Part shown: one piece after another, positions 1-5,723 of the stretch
Layout of the letters: every line of letters begins with the position of its first letter
Position numbering within the stretch: position 1 is the stretch's first letter
Notes under the pieces: model-generated
Told to the model about the DNA's origin: nothing
The model's input: the letters and a program-made list of their open reading frames with translations, nothing else
Database searches by the model: none
Assembly (NCBI GenBank): GCA_002427475.1
Contig: DIRG01000029.1
Location: 1-6,285 of the forward strand
Reading direction: 5' to 3'
Origin: Mageeibacillus sp. UBA5442
GTDB lineage: Bacteria > Bacillota > Clostridia > Saccharofermentanales > DTU023
DNA length: 6,285 nucleotides
Translations under genes and position numbers: made by a program

Positions 1-395
1 TCTTTCTCAAAATAGCACTCCACACCTTTTTCCTTCAGCTTGCGGATGGTAACAAGGCTGTCAACCGTGTTTCTCGCAAATCGGCTGACCGATTTTGTAA
101 CAATGAGGTCTATCTTGCCATCCAGCGCATCCTTGACCATCTGCTTGAAGCCGTCGCGGTGCTTGGTGTTCAGAGCCGAAATGCCCTCGTCGGTGTAGAC
201 CGTGACGAACTCCCAGTCCTCTCGGGACTGAATGTATTTGGTGTAATAATCGACCTGTGCCTCGTAACTTGTGAACTGCTCGTCCTTATCCGTGGAAACA
301 CGGGCATACCCGGCAGTGCGTCGCTTTGCAATGGACGCTGTCGGTAGCGCCGTGAACTTGTTTTTTGTCGCTGGTATTGTCGTTACTCTTGGCAT
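1..395 (-). CDS. Large serine recombinase, N-terminal part (runs off window edge)
   Basis: This is the first 131 residues of a site-specific recombinase of the resolvase/large serine family, which cuts and rejoins DNA through a 5'-phosphoserine link. The catalytic serine is S34 in ARVSTDKDEQ. The family's conserved helix appears as KSVSRFARN (about residues 101-109), preceded by TDEGISALNTKHRDGF (about 68-83). The rest of the catalytic domain, the recombinase domain and the zinc ribbon lie beyond base 1. The ATG at 393-395 is preceded by GGAGG at 404-408 with 8-nt spacing, inside the 3' end of the upstream recombinase gene. The two genes overlap by 13 nt in different frames, which suggests translational coupling. 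Tandem serine recombinases of this type are common at the ends of clostridial integrative elements (family knowledge). Whether the full gene is intact cannot be seen. Confidence 0.93.
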   Translation of the reverse strand, partial: MPRVTTIPATKNKFTALPTASIAKRRTAGYARVSTDKDEQFTSYEAQVDYYTKYIQSREDWEFVTVYTDEGISALNTKHRDGFKQMVKDALDGKIDLIVTKSVSRFARNTVDSLVTIRKLKEKGVECYFEK

Positions 396-823
396 TGTTT
401 TTTCCTCCTTTGGATGCGTGTTCGCTCGGCAGCGGCTTGCTTCATTTCCGATGTCCAGCTTTCCCGCCGTGAGCGGTCTGCCCATGTGCGCTCAACTGTG
501 CTACCATCCTTGAAAACAAAACGCAGGTGGTTGTCTTCCGGCACTTCGATATGGTCAATCTGCATGTCGAATATTGTTGAATTGTAGGTTTCCGTCCCAA
601 GCACCTCGGCGCACACGGCTTGTAGCGTAGCTTCAGGTATTTTTTTGCCGTGGCAGTACGCATTACCCTCGGTGAGAAAAGTGGAGCAGTTCCAGCCAAA
701 CGATCCGTTGCAGGTGTTTCGCTTGTAGTTTTTTCCGCAGAATGGGCAGTAGATTTTACCGGTGAACTCGCTTTTTTGTGGGCGGGGTCTGCCTTTAACC
801 GATACATTGGATGCAGTCTCTGC
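383..823 (-). pseudogene. Large serine recombinase, C-terminal zinc-ribbon remnant
   Basis: The frame reads as the C-terminal quarter of a large serine recombinase. It contains KSEFTGKIYCPFCGKNYKR and then GWNCS and AYCHGKKIPE, the paired cysteines of the recombinase zinc beta-ribbon. It continues with VFKDGSTVERTWADRSRRES and a basic tail ending in RRKKQCQE. The frame is open only up to an in-frame TAG at 824-826, and no start codon lies before the internal ATG at 614-616. The resolvase catalytic domain, including the active-site serine, and the recombinase domain are absent. Recognisable recombinase sequence fades near 770-795, where a plus-strand phage tail frame begins. The fragment therefore looks truncated by a rearrangement or insertion and should not be catalytically active. 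It overlaps the next recombinase by 13 nt. The 77-aa piece from 616 could be translated alone, but there is no reason to think so. Confidence 0.85.
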
Positions 824-1511
824 CTATGTAGTCAGCGGCACAGTAAAGAAAAACAGTCCGCCAACTGCCCCGTTAATCGTCTGCCCGATATCTGGTGGTT
901 CCAGTTTCAAAACCTCCCCACGCTTCATGATTACAACGGGCATTGAACCAGATGGTCAGACGCAGATTGTGGAAGTTAAAATCGATGCGGGTGTTTGGAT
1001 TAACAGTGTAGACAACCCTGAGATGTTTTCCGTAAGCGGCTATTTTGGCAATGGTGCAAAAACGGTGTATCGATCGGCAACACTCACCGCGGGGAACCAT
1101 ACTGTGACCGTTCGCTGCCTTGATAGCGATATCGAGTCGTCGAGTCCGGAGGTTATGCGAAACTTCACCGTATTGCCACCGCCATTTGAGATGATCACCG
1201 CGAACGAAACGCATGTGAAGGCAACTCATATCCAGACGCTCCGAACTGCTGTAAACACAGTACGTAGCTATTACAATTTATCTCAAGTGGCTTGGAGTGA
1301 GGAAATCCTTGCTGGAAAGAGTACAATCAAAAACTGGCCGTTCCACATAACGGAGCTTCGAAAAGCCATCGAGTCGATCATTACAACAATTAACAGTTTT
1401 GACTCCTCTTCGACCTTTGATATCCCGCCCATAACATGGATACCCATTGGAACGGGACGGCCAAGAGCGGACGTAATGCAACAGATTCAGAATCTGTTCT
1501 TAACGCTTTAG
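762..1511 (+). pseudogene. Phage tail/fibre-like protein, 5'-truncated
   Basis: The open frame starts at a GTG (762) that lies inside recombinase sequence, so the first dozen or so residues are probably not native. Phage-like sequence starts at about 795-825. Visible parts (numbered from GTG) are a proline-rich linker NSPPTAP (31-37) and an Ig/FN3-like beta-rich domain (about 38-137). A helical region follows with two copies of a motif of the form [IV]K-x-H-I-x-x-LR-x-A-[IV] (about residues 152-164 and 189-203). The C-terminus is short and ends QIQNLFLTL. The HI-x-x-LR repeat is familiar from tail-associated and surface proteins of Firmicutes phages (family knowledge). No ribosome binding site precedes the GTG. 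The gene is followed by a strong terminator and then the holin, the usual order at the end of a tail module. Most likely it is the C-terminal remnant of a much longer tail or host-binding protein; the exact role is inferred. Confidence 0.7.
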
Positions 1512-1526
1512 GCGCAATACTACTAC

Positions 1527-1556
1527 AGCGCTCTCGTATTTGCGGGAGCGCTTTTC
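1527..1556 (+). terminator. Intrinsic terminator after tail-like gene
   Basis: A 10-bp stem, AGCGCTCTCG (1527-1536) with CGGGAGCGCT (1543-1552), has one T:G wobble and a 6-nt loop. It is followed by TTTTCT. It begins 16 nt after the tail-gene stop and ends 35 nt before the holin start. It would end or attenuate tail-module transcription before the lysis genes. No clear promoter is visible between the hairpin and the holin, so the holin may depend on read-through. Confidence 0.85.
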
Positions 1557-1577
1557 TATACACAAATTTCATGAAAC

Positions 1578-1582
1578 GGAGG
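1578..1582 (+). promoter_or_regulatory. Ribosome binding site of the holin gene
   Basis: GGAGG lies 8 nt before the ATG at 1591. It decides the start: the longer frame begins at a codon at 1540 inside the terminator hairpin and lacks a binding site. Confidence 0.85.
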
Positions 1583-1590
1583 TATTTCAA

Positions 1591-2031
1591 ATGAAAGAGA
1601 TTTGGAATTGGATACAGCTGGCTCTTGCCGCTGTCGGTGCTTTTCTCGGGTGGTTTCTCGGTGGGCTGGATGGTTTCCTTTATGCGCTCATAGCATTTGT
1701 GGCCATAGATTATGTGACCGGAGTGCTCTGTGCCATTATTGATAAAAAGCTGTCCAGTGAAATTGGCGCGAAAGGTATCTTTAAAAAGGTACTTATTTTT
1801 GCCTTGGTGGGTGTAGCCCATATTCTTGATACGCAGATACTGGGTAACGTTGGGGACACTGGTGGTGTCCTTCGGACTGCAGTAATTTTCTTCTACTTGA
1901 GCAATGAAGGCATTTCCATTTTGGAAAATGCAAGCCATATCGGGCTACCCATACCTGAAAAACTCAGGGAGGTTCTAAAGCAGCTACATGGTCGTGATGA
2001 TGATCCCCGTAAGCCAGGTGATGGAATATGA
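1591..2031 (+). CDS. Phage holin, TcdE/UtxA-like (holin family 4)
   Basis: This 146-aa membrane protein should form the holes in the cytoplasmic membrane that release a phage endolysin; homologues also release large clostridial toxins. Hydrophobic segments are visible at about residues 8-24, 27-48, 64-80 and 92-105. Family signatures include AIDYVTGVLCAI (about 38-49), SSEIGAKGIFKK (about 55-66) and FFYLSNEGISILEN (about 100-113), followed by GLPIPEKL. The tail is charged and hydrophilic, ending DDDPRKPGDGI. Length and topology fit the family. The start at 1591 is chosen for its GGAGG site. The stop overlaps the next gene's start by 4 nt (ATGA, 2028-2031), so the two are probably translated together. 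No endolysin follows, which is unusual for a working lysis module, because the next DNA is a recombinase element. The family call is by recognition, not search. Confidence 0.93.
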   Translation: MKEIWNWIQLALAAVGAFLGWFLGGLDGFLYALIAFVAIDYVTGVLCAIIDKKLSSEIGAKGIFKKVLIFALVGVAHILDTQILGNVGDTGGVLRTAVIFFYLSNEGISILENASHIGLPIPEKLREVLKQLHGRDDDPRKPGDGI

Positions 2032-2654
2032 TTGATTTAACAAAAGCAGCAACAGTATTCATCGGCAGACGCGGAGAACATCATTTTCGCCACCTTGAGT
2101 TTGACGTTTCCAGTTTATTGGATAGCACCTACCCCGGAGCCGCCCTAAATGCTATATGCAAAAGACCTGACGGTATTGCCTATCCGGTGATCACGACCTA
2201 CGCAGATGGATTCCTTACATGGTCCCCCAGTGCTACGGACACACAACTCGTCGGTGTCGGTCAGTTGGAGATAAGGGTTACGTATGGCGATGTGGTCGGA
2301 AAAAGTGTTCGGGTATTAACCATTGTCGAGGAGGCTCTCGCAGACTGTATCGCTGAACCACCTGAGCTGCCCGCTCAAGAATGGCTCAATCAGGTCCTGG
2401 CAGCGCTGTCGGAACTCGATATCGATGAGATAAACAATCTGCTAAATCTCACTTATAACCTGCTAAATGACAATTATGCACTGCTAAATACAACACACAA
2501 CTTACTCGATGAAACACGTGGCACGCTGTATATGAGGACAGGAATTCTTCTCAACCATTTGCATCCGATAGAAACCGCCTCTGCACCGGATATGACCAGC
2601 CGAAGAGCGTCCATCACATTTAGTGGCATAGCGAATGGCAATATTCCGGCGTAA
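2028..2654 (+). CDS. BppU-like phage baseplate/fibre protein with coiled-coil stalk, 3' end probably altered
   Basis: The N-terminal ~105 residues form a beta-rich domain starting MIDLTKAATVFIGRRGEHHF and passing through FDVSSLLDSTYPGAALNAI, RPDGIAYPV and LEIRVTYGDVVGKS. This pattern is typical of the N-terminal domain of upper-baseplate (BppU-like) proteins of Firmicutes phages, which attach receptor-binding parts to the tail. A short linker with EPPELPAQEWLNQVLAAL (about 110-128) leads to a heptad repeat (LLNLTYN, LLNDNYA, LLNTTHN, LLDETRG; residues ~138-165) that should form a trimeric coiled coil. The last codons overlap the 3' end of an opposite-strand tyrosine recombinase by 35 nt. The C-terminus after about residue 200 (GIANGNIPA) is probably read from inserted DNA. 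Any distal receptor-binding domain is absent. The start overlaps the holin stop (ATGA). Some holin-linked genes with this domain are annotated only as hypothetical. Confidence 0.75.
   Translation: MIDLTKAATVFIGRRGEHHFRHLEFDVSSLLDSTYPGAALNAICKRPDGIAYPVITTYADGFLTWSPSATDTQLVGVGQLEIRVTYGDVVGKSVRVLTIVEEALADCIAEPPELPAQEWLNQVLAALSELDIDEINNLLNLTYNLLNDNYALLNTTHNLLDETRGTLYMRTGILLNHLHPIETASAPDMTSRRASITFSGIANGNIPA
2439..2522 (+). repeat. 21-bp tandem repeat coding a heptad coiled coil
   Basis: CTGCTAAAT recurs exactly at 2439, 2460 and 2481, and a diverged fourth unit (CTTACTCGAT, encoding LLDE) begins near 2501-2502. The units are spaced 21 nt, so each adds one heptad (LLN-x-x-x-x). The DNA identity of the leucine-leucine-asparagine codons suggests recent unit duplication. 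Unit number could vary and change stalk length. Confidence 0.75.
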
Positions 2655-3552
2655 GCTGTAGGTATTGCTCGGTCCCATAAATATTTGTGTGTCCCATGTA
2701 GGTTGAAAGAATCGGTATTGAATAGAACCGATCTATATTTTTCTCGTTCTGCAGTTGAAGGGTATGAACAGCAAATGTGTGTCGAAGGCAATGGACACAG
2801 ACTCCGCGAGTGATTGCAACTCCTTGGTGCCGGTCAATTCCCGCTTGTTCGAGTACATACCGCATCCACATATACGGCCTGAGTGTTGGAAACGGGTTTC
2901 CATTGCGGCTGCGAAAGAAATAATCGTCAGGTTTTGGGTCAGTGTGTGCGACCGTATAATAATCTCGGCAAACAGAACCCAGGGATCGACTCATTGGAAC
3001 AAGCCGGTCCTTATTTCCCTTTGCGGCTCTAATGAGAAGAACATTTTCTTCCCAGTCGATATCTCTATTTTGCAGTGAGACTGCCTCTCCAACGCGCAAG
3101 CCGCACCCATATAGCATGCGCACCATTACCGGGAACCACAGCGGTGCGTCAGTAAGCGGGCTCCGGCTGACAATGTTGTCGCTGGCTTCAAAAATACGTC
3201 GCAGTTCATCCTGGGTGAATATATGGGGCACATACAGGCTTCTGCCCCTTTGAGAAGGAGGAACATATGCAGGGTAGCCAAATCCATGTAGATATTCAGC
3301 AAACATACGATAAATAGACACATAATTTTTCTTTGTTCTTTCTTGTCCTTTTATGGATGCAATCCAAGTGTCAACACTTTGTGCTTCAATAATTTTCTGA
3401 TTCAACCCCATGCCGAGCAAAACATCGTCAAGCGTTTTGAGAACATACGGCTCTTGCACCCCCTTTCCGCCTCCGTCAATTCTGTATTTCAGGAAGCTAT
3501 TAATTTCTGAAGCGAAGATGCTTTCGTATGTATAAACAGGAGGCTTTCTCAA
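2620..3552 (-). CDS. Tyrosine recombinase, second of a tandem pair (RitB-like), C-terminus probably cut short
   Basis: This 310-aa phage-integrase-family recombinase cuts DNA through a 3'-phosphotyrosine link. Visible catalytic residues are R153 (YGCGLRVGEA), K178 (RAAKGNKDR), H254 and R257 (HCLRHTF), H288 (MGHTN) and Y297 (GTEQYLQLT), nine residues after H288 as expected. A SAM-like N-terminal DNA-binding domain occupies about residues 10-95. The start is a TTG whose TTGA overlaps the stop of the preceding recombinase (3549-3552); GGGGGTG lies 5 nt upstream, so the pair is coupled. Relatives I recall extend further after the YLxLT motif, whereas this one ends abruptly with TPEYCHSLCH. The truncation point (near 2640) coincides with the junction to the phage gene. 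All catalytic residues are kept, but a lost C-terminal helix could impair subunit exchange. Truncation is inferred. Confidence 0.88.
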   Translation of the reverse strand: MRKPPVYTYESIFASEINSFLKYRIDGGGKGVQEPYVLKTLDDVLLGMGLNQKIIEAQSVDTWIASIKGQERTKKNYVSIYRMFAEYLHGFGYPAYVPPSQRGRSLYVPHIFTQDELRRIFEASDNIVSRSPLTDAPLWFPVMVRMLYGCGLRVGEAVSLQNRDIDWEENVLLIRAAKGNKDRLVPMSRSLGSVCRDYYTVAHTDPKPDDYFFRSRNGNPFPTLRPYMWMRYVLEQAGIDRHQGVAITRGVCVHCLRHTFAVHTLQLQNEKNIDRFYSIPILSTYMGHTNIYGTEQYLQLTPEYCHSLCH

Positions 3553-4775
3553 GACCGCACCCCCTTGCCCAGAAGTGTTGCGAAGTTGCCGGATGGCCGT
3601 GGGACTTCAAGCGCACAATCCCTTAACTGAGTAAAATCTATTTTCGTATAGTACTTGGTTGCATTCGGACTACTGTGCCCCAACGCTTTTTGTATGACAG
3701 GGTAGCTGACACCTTCATTTAGAAGAGCACTGGCAAAACTGGATCGTAGAGAATGTGTGCCTCGTTTCTTGCCATCCGTATTGATGTTTGCATCTTTCAG
3801 CAGTGTCCGGAGTTCGTAGTCTAAAGTCGTGTTCCGCAGCGGCAAGTGCGGTGCCCTATGACGCAGAAAAATTTGAGGAAGGTCGCTCTCGGGACGCACT
3901 TCGATATACTCATTTAAAGCAGCCTGCACATCTGGTAAAAGCGGGAGCGTTAAAGGAATGCCTGTTTTGCTTTGAACAATTGAAATAACCTGCTTTGCGT
4001 GGTCAATACTTGAGAATTCCAATGAACACACATCCGAATTTCGTAACCCTAATCTGGCACAGAGCAATAATGCGGCATATCTTCGTCTTCCGCTCCTTGT
4101 TGTTCGGTCAACTACGGCCAAAAACTTCTCGATTTCAGGCTTGCTGTAAACAGTTGGAACCGTTTTGTGTCGGCGAACCTTTGGCACAAAGCTGCTTAAA
4201 TCCACCGGAATCCATCTCATATCTGCTGCATAGGTCAGAAATTCTCGCATTGTACTTCTGAAGTGAGGTTTATCCTCGGCATTTGCAAAGGCAGATGCAA
4301 TATGGTCTATATTGACTTCCGTTAAGGTGACTATATTTTGCGATTCCAAATATGCAAAGAACAGGGAGAGATTTTGTACTCTTGTTTTGATATCCGCTGG
4401 GTTCTTGAGCCGCCTGCGGATTTTTTCTTCAAACAAGGGTAGCATCCAGTCGAATTGTGTTGCCTTTAGAGGAACCGTCAGCAAATGCCGTAATCGCATT
4501 TTCTGTCCGTAGGCCACATCCGACAGCTTATGGAAGGCTATCTCGTACTGCTCCATGAAGCGAGGCCCTTTAGTGGACAAAATCTTCTCTTGCTCATGTA
4601 AAAATTCTTTAATTAGCGCATCTGTATAAACCGTTTGCCCTTTACTGTGAGCATACTGGATCAAGCGTGAGTATGCTCTTTCGTGTCGAATTACTGTGTT
4701 CTCTGAGTTGCCCCGTTCCCGGAGTACCGCTAATACATTTTCAACTAACAATTCAAGTTGGCTGGTCTGATCCAT
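3549..4775 (-). CDS. Tyrosine recombinase, first of a tandem pair (RitA-like)
   Basis: This 408-aa phage-integrase-family recombinase is complete. Catalytic residues are R245 (ARLGLRNSD), K270 (QSKTGIPL), H341 and R344 (THSLRSSFA), H367 (LGHSSPNATKYY) and Y376. An N-terminal helical SAM-like region (about 10-90) and a second arm (about 105-200) precede the catalytic domain, longer than XerC/XerD (about 300 aa). The ATG at 4773-4775 has AGAGG about 9 nt upstream. The 3' end overlaps the next recombinase by 4 nt. Two overlapping tyrosine recombinases of about 400 and 310 aa match the first two genes of recombinase-in-trio (RIT) elements; Tn554-type tnpA/tnpB is less likely because the sizes differ. 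The proteins probably act together on the element's own ends. A palindromic inverted repeat lies 18-57 nt upstream of the start and is the best candidate target. Confidence 0.92.
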   Translation of the reverse strand: MDQTSQLELLVENVLAVLRERGNSENTVIRHERAYSRLIQYAHSKGQTVYTDALIKEFLHEQEKILSTKGPRFMEQYEIAFHKLSDVAYGQKMRLRHLLTVPLKATQFDWMLPLFEEKIRRRLKNPADIKTRVQNLSLFFAYLESQNIVTLTEVNIDHIASAFANAEDKPHFRSTMREFLTYAADMRWIPVDLSSFVPKVRRHKTVPTVYSKPEIEKFLAVVDRTTRSGRRRYAALLLCARLGLRNSDVCSLEFSSIDHAKQVISIVQSKTGIPLTLPLLPDVQAALNEYIEVRPESDLPQIFLRHRAPHLPLRNTTLDYELRTLLKDANINTDGKKRGTHSLRSSFASALLNEGVSYPVIQKALGHSSPNATKYYTKIDFTQLRDCALEVPRPSGNFATLLGKGVRS

Positions 4776-4792
4776 TTTCTGTAACCTCTTTC

Positions 4793-4832
4793 ATTAAAGA
4801 TACTTTGCTATATTCAGCAAGGTATCTTTAAT
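4793..4832. repeat. Inverted repeat, 17-bp arms with 6-bp spacer
   Basis: ATTAAAGATACTTTGCT (4793-4809) and AGCAAGGTATCTTTAAT (4816-4832) are complementary except for one T/G pair. The 6-bp spacer is ATATTC. Long arms around a 6-8 bp spacer are the architecture of a tyrosine-recombinase crossover site, and the site sits just behind the start of the tandem recombinases. Alternatives are an operator or a leader hairpin. It lacks a good T-run on either side, so a terminator is less likely. Confidence 0.7.
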
Positions 4833-4890
4833 TATTTAAGGAAAGATGACTTTAGACAAGCCATTGAAAAATATTATGTGAGGTGTTCTT

Positions 4891-4974
4891 ATGACAAAAC
4901 CCATATTTCCAAGGCTTTCGGCCGCGTTCCATTCTCGGGACAAACCCGTCACATATTACCTGTTATGTGCTTAA
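4891..4974 (+). CDS. Possible 27-aa peptide or truncated gene start
   Basis: A 27-codon frame starts MTKPIFPRLSAAFHSRDKPV and ends YYLLCA. GAGGTG lies 5 nt before the ATG, a good ribosome binding site. Its TAA (4972-4974) lies in the centre of the 26-bp palindrome and overlaps the stop codon of the convergent LPD28-like gene. I do not recognise the product. It may be the 5' end of a longer gene that was cut when the palindrome arose, or a chance frame. An 11-codon frame in the same phase (4846-4881) precedes it with a poorly spaced site. Confidence 0.3.
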   Translation: MTKPIFPRLSAAFHSRDKPVTYYLLCA

Positions 4975-4985
4975 GCACATAACAG
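4960..4985. repeat. Perfect 26-bp palindrome across convergent stop codons
   Basis: The half-site CTGTTATGTGCTT (4960-4972) is followed immediately by its exact reverse complement (4973-4985), with no loop. Because the site is palindromic, the plus-strand 27-codon frame and the minus-strand LPD28-like gene both read L-L-C-A-stop through it. It lacks flanking T-runs, so it is not a standard terminator. It could be a protein-binding or recombination site, or a scar of an inverted duplication. Confidence 0.9.
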
Positions 4986-5699
4986 ATAGGCGTGGTAGTC
5001 GCCCTGGCCGGGATTGCACCGCAGGCAGTAGCGGTACCGATCTGTTTCTACGACATAGCCGTAATTCTGCCGCCAGCCGCCCTCGATTTTACCGTCATGC
5101 TCGCCGCAGTATCTGTACATGGCACTGAGATCCTTCAGCAGCCCACATTCCCTGAGTTCATTGACCACCTCGGCCAGTTCCGCTTTGAATTCGGGACTGT
5201 TCAGCGACTCATCACCACGGGGATGCCATGTGTGCCAGAACTCTTTTCCGCCTCTGCCGAAATCCATTCGGACATGGCCTATCGTCCCGAGCTCCGCGTC
5301 CTGCTCTTTCGGCAGGGCGAAAAAAAGCCCCGCTTCTTCAGGCAAAGCGGGACGCAGGATAAATCTTCGGTTGTCCGGGGGGAACTTCAGTCCGTGTTCT
5401 TCGCAAAAATCAGCCAGCGTCAGACACTCATCGAGAAAGTTGAGCTTGCCACTCAGTTGGCGGGTGCCGCTTTTGGGAATGGTGACCGGTTTTGCGGTCA
5501 CTACCGTACCTACATGATTGACGACAACCCAATTTTCCACTGTCACCGGCTTGCCGGGATCATAGTCGGAACCGCGCAGGTCATAGCAGTAAAAGCCATC
5601 GGGTACTGTATTGCGGTCAATTCTTGAACTGGTGTAAAGAGCCGGTTTTCCGAAAAGCTCCACATGCTCATATTGTTCTTCTCTGGCGTTTACGCTCAT
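4971..5699 (-). CDS. LPD28-domain-like accessory protein of integrative element
   Basis: This 242-aa soluble protein has an N-terminal segment, HVELFGKPALYTSSRIDRNT (about 12-31) followed by VPDGFYCYDLRGSDYDPG and WVVVNHVGTV. I recognise it as the large-polyvalent-protein-associated LPD28 type found in clostridial integrative and conjugative elements. Its biochemical role is unknown to me. The C-terminal half contains LSAMYRYCGEHDGKIEGGWR (about 191-210) and RYRYCLRCNPGQGDYHAY, with several Cys and His but no clear metal-binding spacing. The start at 5699 is preferred: GGAGGTGA (5705-5712) is correctly spaced for it, and it overlaps the upstream ATG at 5714. The protein ends inside the 26-bp palindrome, so its last residues (LLCA) may be acquired and the native C-terminus lost. 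It lies 24 nt downstream of the 121-aa gene, in the same operon. Confidence 0.78.
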   Translation of the reverse strand: MSVNAREEQYEHVELFGKPALYTSSRIDRNTVPDGFYCYDLRGSDYDPGKPVTVENWVVVNHVGTVVTAKPVTIPKSGTRQLSGKLNFLDECLTLADFCEEHGLKFPPDNRRFILRPALPEEAGLFFALPKEQDAELGTIGHVRMDFGRGGKEFWHTWHPRGDESLNSPEFKAELAEVVNELRECGLLKDLSAMYRYCGEHDGKIEGGWRQNYGYVVETDRYRYCLRCNPGQGDYHAYLLCA

Positions 5700-5704
5700 C
5701 GTGA

Positions 5705-5712
5705 TCACCTCC
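5705..5712 (-). promoter_or_regulatory. Ribosome binding site deciding the LPD28-like start
   Basis: GGAGGTGA on the minus strand ends 5 nt before the ATG at 5697-5699. The upstream in-frame ATG (5712-5714) overlaps this site, so the longer start is unlikely. Confidence 0.85.
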
Positions 5713-5723
5713 ATAAAAATTGA

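Larger units (their letters stand above)
2640..4832 (-). mobile_element. RIT-like tandem tyrosine recombinase element, probably missing its third gene
   Basis: The unit consists of the two overlapping recombinase genes plus the inverted repeat at 4793-4832. RIT elements carry three tandem tyrosine recombinases between terminal inverted repeats (established knowledge). Here the third gene and the distal end are replaced by phage DNA. I found no matching copy of the 4793-4832 inverted repeat near 2600-2660. Both boundaries are approximate: the left is set where the recombinase C-terminus stops looking like the family, the right at the palindrome. Confidence 0.5.

Noticed and set aside
442..807. 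121-aa minus-strand frame across the serine recombinase fragment.
   Set aside because: It is out of frame with the zinc-ribbon and C-terminal recombinase motifs, and its composition is unlike a real protein.
762..1511. Reading the tail-like frame as a complete 249-aa gene from GTG.
   Set aside because: The GTG lies within codons for the recombinase zinc-ribbon approach (SEFTGK on the other strand) and has no ribosome binding site, so it is not the native start.
1771..1785. AAGGTATCTTTAA inside the holin gene matches 13 nt of the right arm of the inverted repeat at 4816-4832.
   Set aside because: It is part of the conserved holin KGIFKK codons, has no inverted partner beside it, and a 13-nt match is expected about once in a window of this size.
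1390..1938. 182-aa minus-strand frame opposite the holin and tail gene.
   Set aside because: It is a shadow frame crossing a strong plus-strand terminator and a well-recognised holin, with no ribosome binding site.
4831..4859. Possible minus-strand promoter for the tyrosine recombinases: TTGTCT (4854-4859), 17 nt, AATAAT (4831-4836).
   Set aside because: Both boxes are weak matches, the region is AT-rich, and transcription would start inside the inverted repeat; not strong enough to list.
4846..4881. 11-codon frame MTLDKPLKNIM before the 27-codon frame.
   Set aside because: Its AAGGA is only 3 nt from the ATG and the frame is too short to separate from chance.
4992..5627. 211-aa plus-strand frame opposite the LPD28-like gene.
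   Set aside because: The minus strand carries recognisable family motifs and a strong ribosome binding site; the plus frame is its antisense shadow.
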